Positions 14,502 to 14,847 of a stretch of DNA of 14,847 nucleotides are shown here, in pieces (the first letter of the stretch is position 1; every line of letters begins with the position of its first letter). Both the position numbers and the translations under genes were made by a program. This stretch comes from Firmicutes bacterium ZCTH02-B6 (lineage in GTDB: Bacteria; Bacillota; Limnochordia; Limnochordales; ZCTH02-B6). Where the stretch lies: NCBI GenBank assembly GCA_002159155.1, contig LZRQ01000077.1:1-14847 (forward strand), in the 5' to 3' direction. The notes under the pieces were generated by a model. The model ran no database searches, had not been told where the DNA came from, and saw nothing but the letters and a program-made list of their open reading frames with translations.

Positions 14502-14847
14502 GTGTCCAAAGCCCGCTGGCTGCTGGTATTGTTGGTGGTCGGCGCGCTGGCCGTAGCGCTGAAGTTTGTCACCGGCAACCCGACGCCGATGGAAACGGTC
14601 CAGGAAGTGGAGCCGACTGACCTGCAGCTGCTCGCCTTTGACCCACGGGCCGCGGCGGTCATCGTTGTCGCGGATGAGGAAGGCGTACGCCTGCGCCTGG
14701 TGCGCACCGCGGCGCCGGCCGAGGTCAGTGATGCGGCCGCGCCGGCCGGAGCCGCAGCCGACGAGTTGCCGCCGGTACAATGGGAGTTGGCGGAACCAGA
14801 CGCAGCGTTCGCCGATAGCGTGCGGGTCGCGGAAGCCGTGTTGGCTC
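14502..14847 (+). CDS. membrane-anchored protein, DUF4340-like, partial at window edge
   Basis: A plus-strand frame opens with GTG at 14502, 9 bases after AAGGGGG, and stays open for 115 codons to the edge. It begins with a short basic start and one hydrophobic helix (about residues 5-23) that could be a signal anchor, so the rest is probably extracytoplasmic. Next come a strand-rich part (LQLLAFDPRAAAVIVVADEEGVRLRLVR at about 43-70), an Ala/Pro-rich insert, and then VQWELAEPDAAFADSVRVAEAVLA. The pattern of a helix, a beta pair on a side-chain-rich strand and then W-x-L-x-EP followed by a helix resembles DUF4340 proteins, often found with ABC transporters. This family assignment is tentative. 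The reading frame, start and promoter agree with a real gene. Confidence 0.65.
   Translation, partial: MSKARWLLVLLVVGALAVALKFVTGNPTPMETVQEVEPTDLQLLAFDPRAAAVIVVADEEGVRLRLVRTAAPAEVSDAAAPAGAAADELPPVQWELAEPDAAFADSVRVAEAVLA

Overview
This is a GC-rich bacterial chromosome segment. Almost all of it is the proton-pumping NADH:quinone oxidoreductase (complex I, nuo) operon on the minus strand. The order nuoA-B-C-D-E-F-G-H-I-J-K-L is canonical, and nuoL runs off the left edge of the window, so nuoM and nuoN probably lie beyond it. Strong purine-rich Shine-Dalgarno sites, frequent GTG/TTG starts, a Rex-type operator, a Thermus-sized NuoG (789 aa) and a tdh-kbl pair together suggest a GC-rich, possibly thermophilic member of the Bacillota or a related Gram-positive lineage. 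This taxonomic guess is inference only.

Layout, right to left along transcription. At the far right (14502 to the edge) a plus-strand gene encodes a membrane-anchored protein with some resemblance to DUF4340; it has its own sigma-A-like promoter. Diverging from it are tdh (threonine 3-dehydrogenase) and kbl (glycine C-acetyltransferase, most likely with a TTG start). Together they degrade threonine to glycine and acetyl-CoA and yield NADH. Next comes a 274-residue protein of unknown family with a C-terminal coiled coil and its own extended -10 promoter. A 149-base gap (10873-11021) then carries the nuo promoter, an 18-bp Rex-like palindrome and a small hairpin over the nuoA ribosome binding site. 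The nuo genes follow, mostly with 1-4 base stop/start overlaps.

As a unit, NuoE, F and G form the NADH-oxidising module, NuoB, C, D and I carry electrons to the quinone site, and NuoA, H, J, K and L are membrane subunits. All expected iron-sulfur ligands in B, E, F, G and I are present, including the four cysteines for the optional N7 cluster in NuoG.

The oddest part is nuoL. Its frame is intact from 1500 to the window edge except for one in-frame TGA at 700-702. Its TM5 motif also lacks the glutamate that is normally essential for proton pumping. These may indicate gene decay, a base-calling error (for the stop only) or a divergent NuoL. No tRNA, rRNA, CRISPR array, insertion sequence or obvious undescribed system was found.
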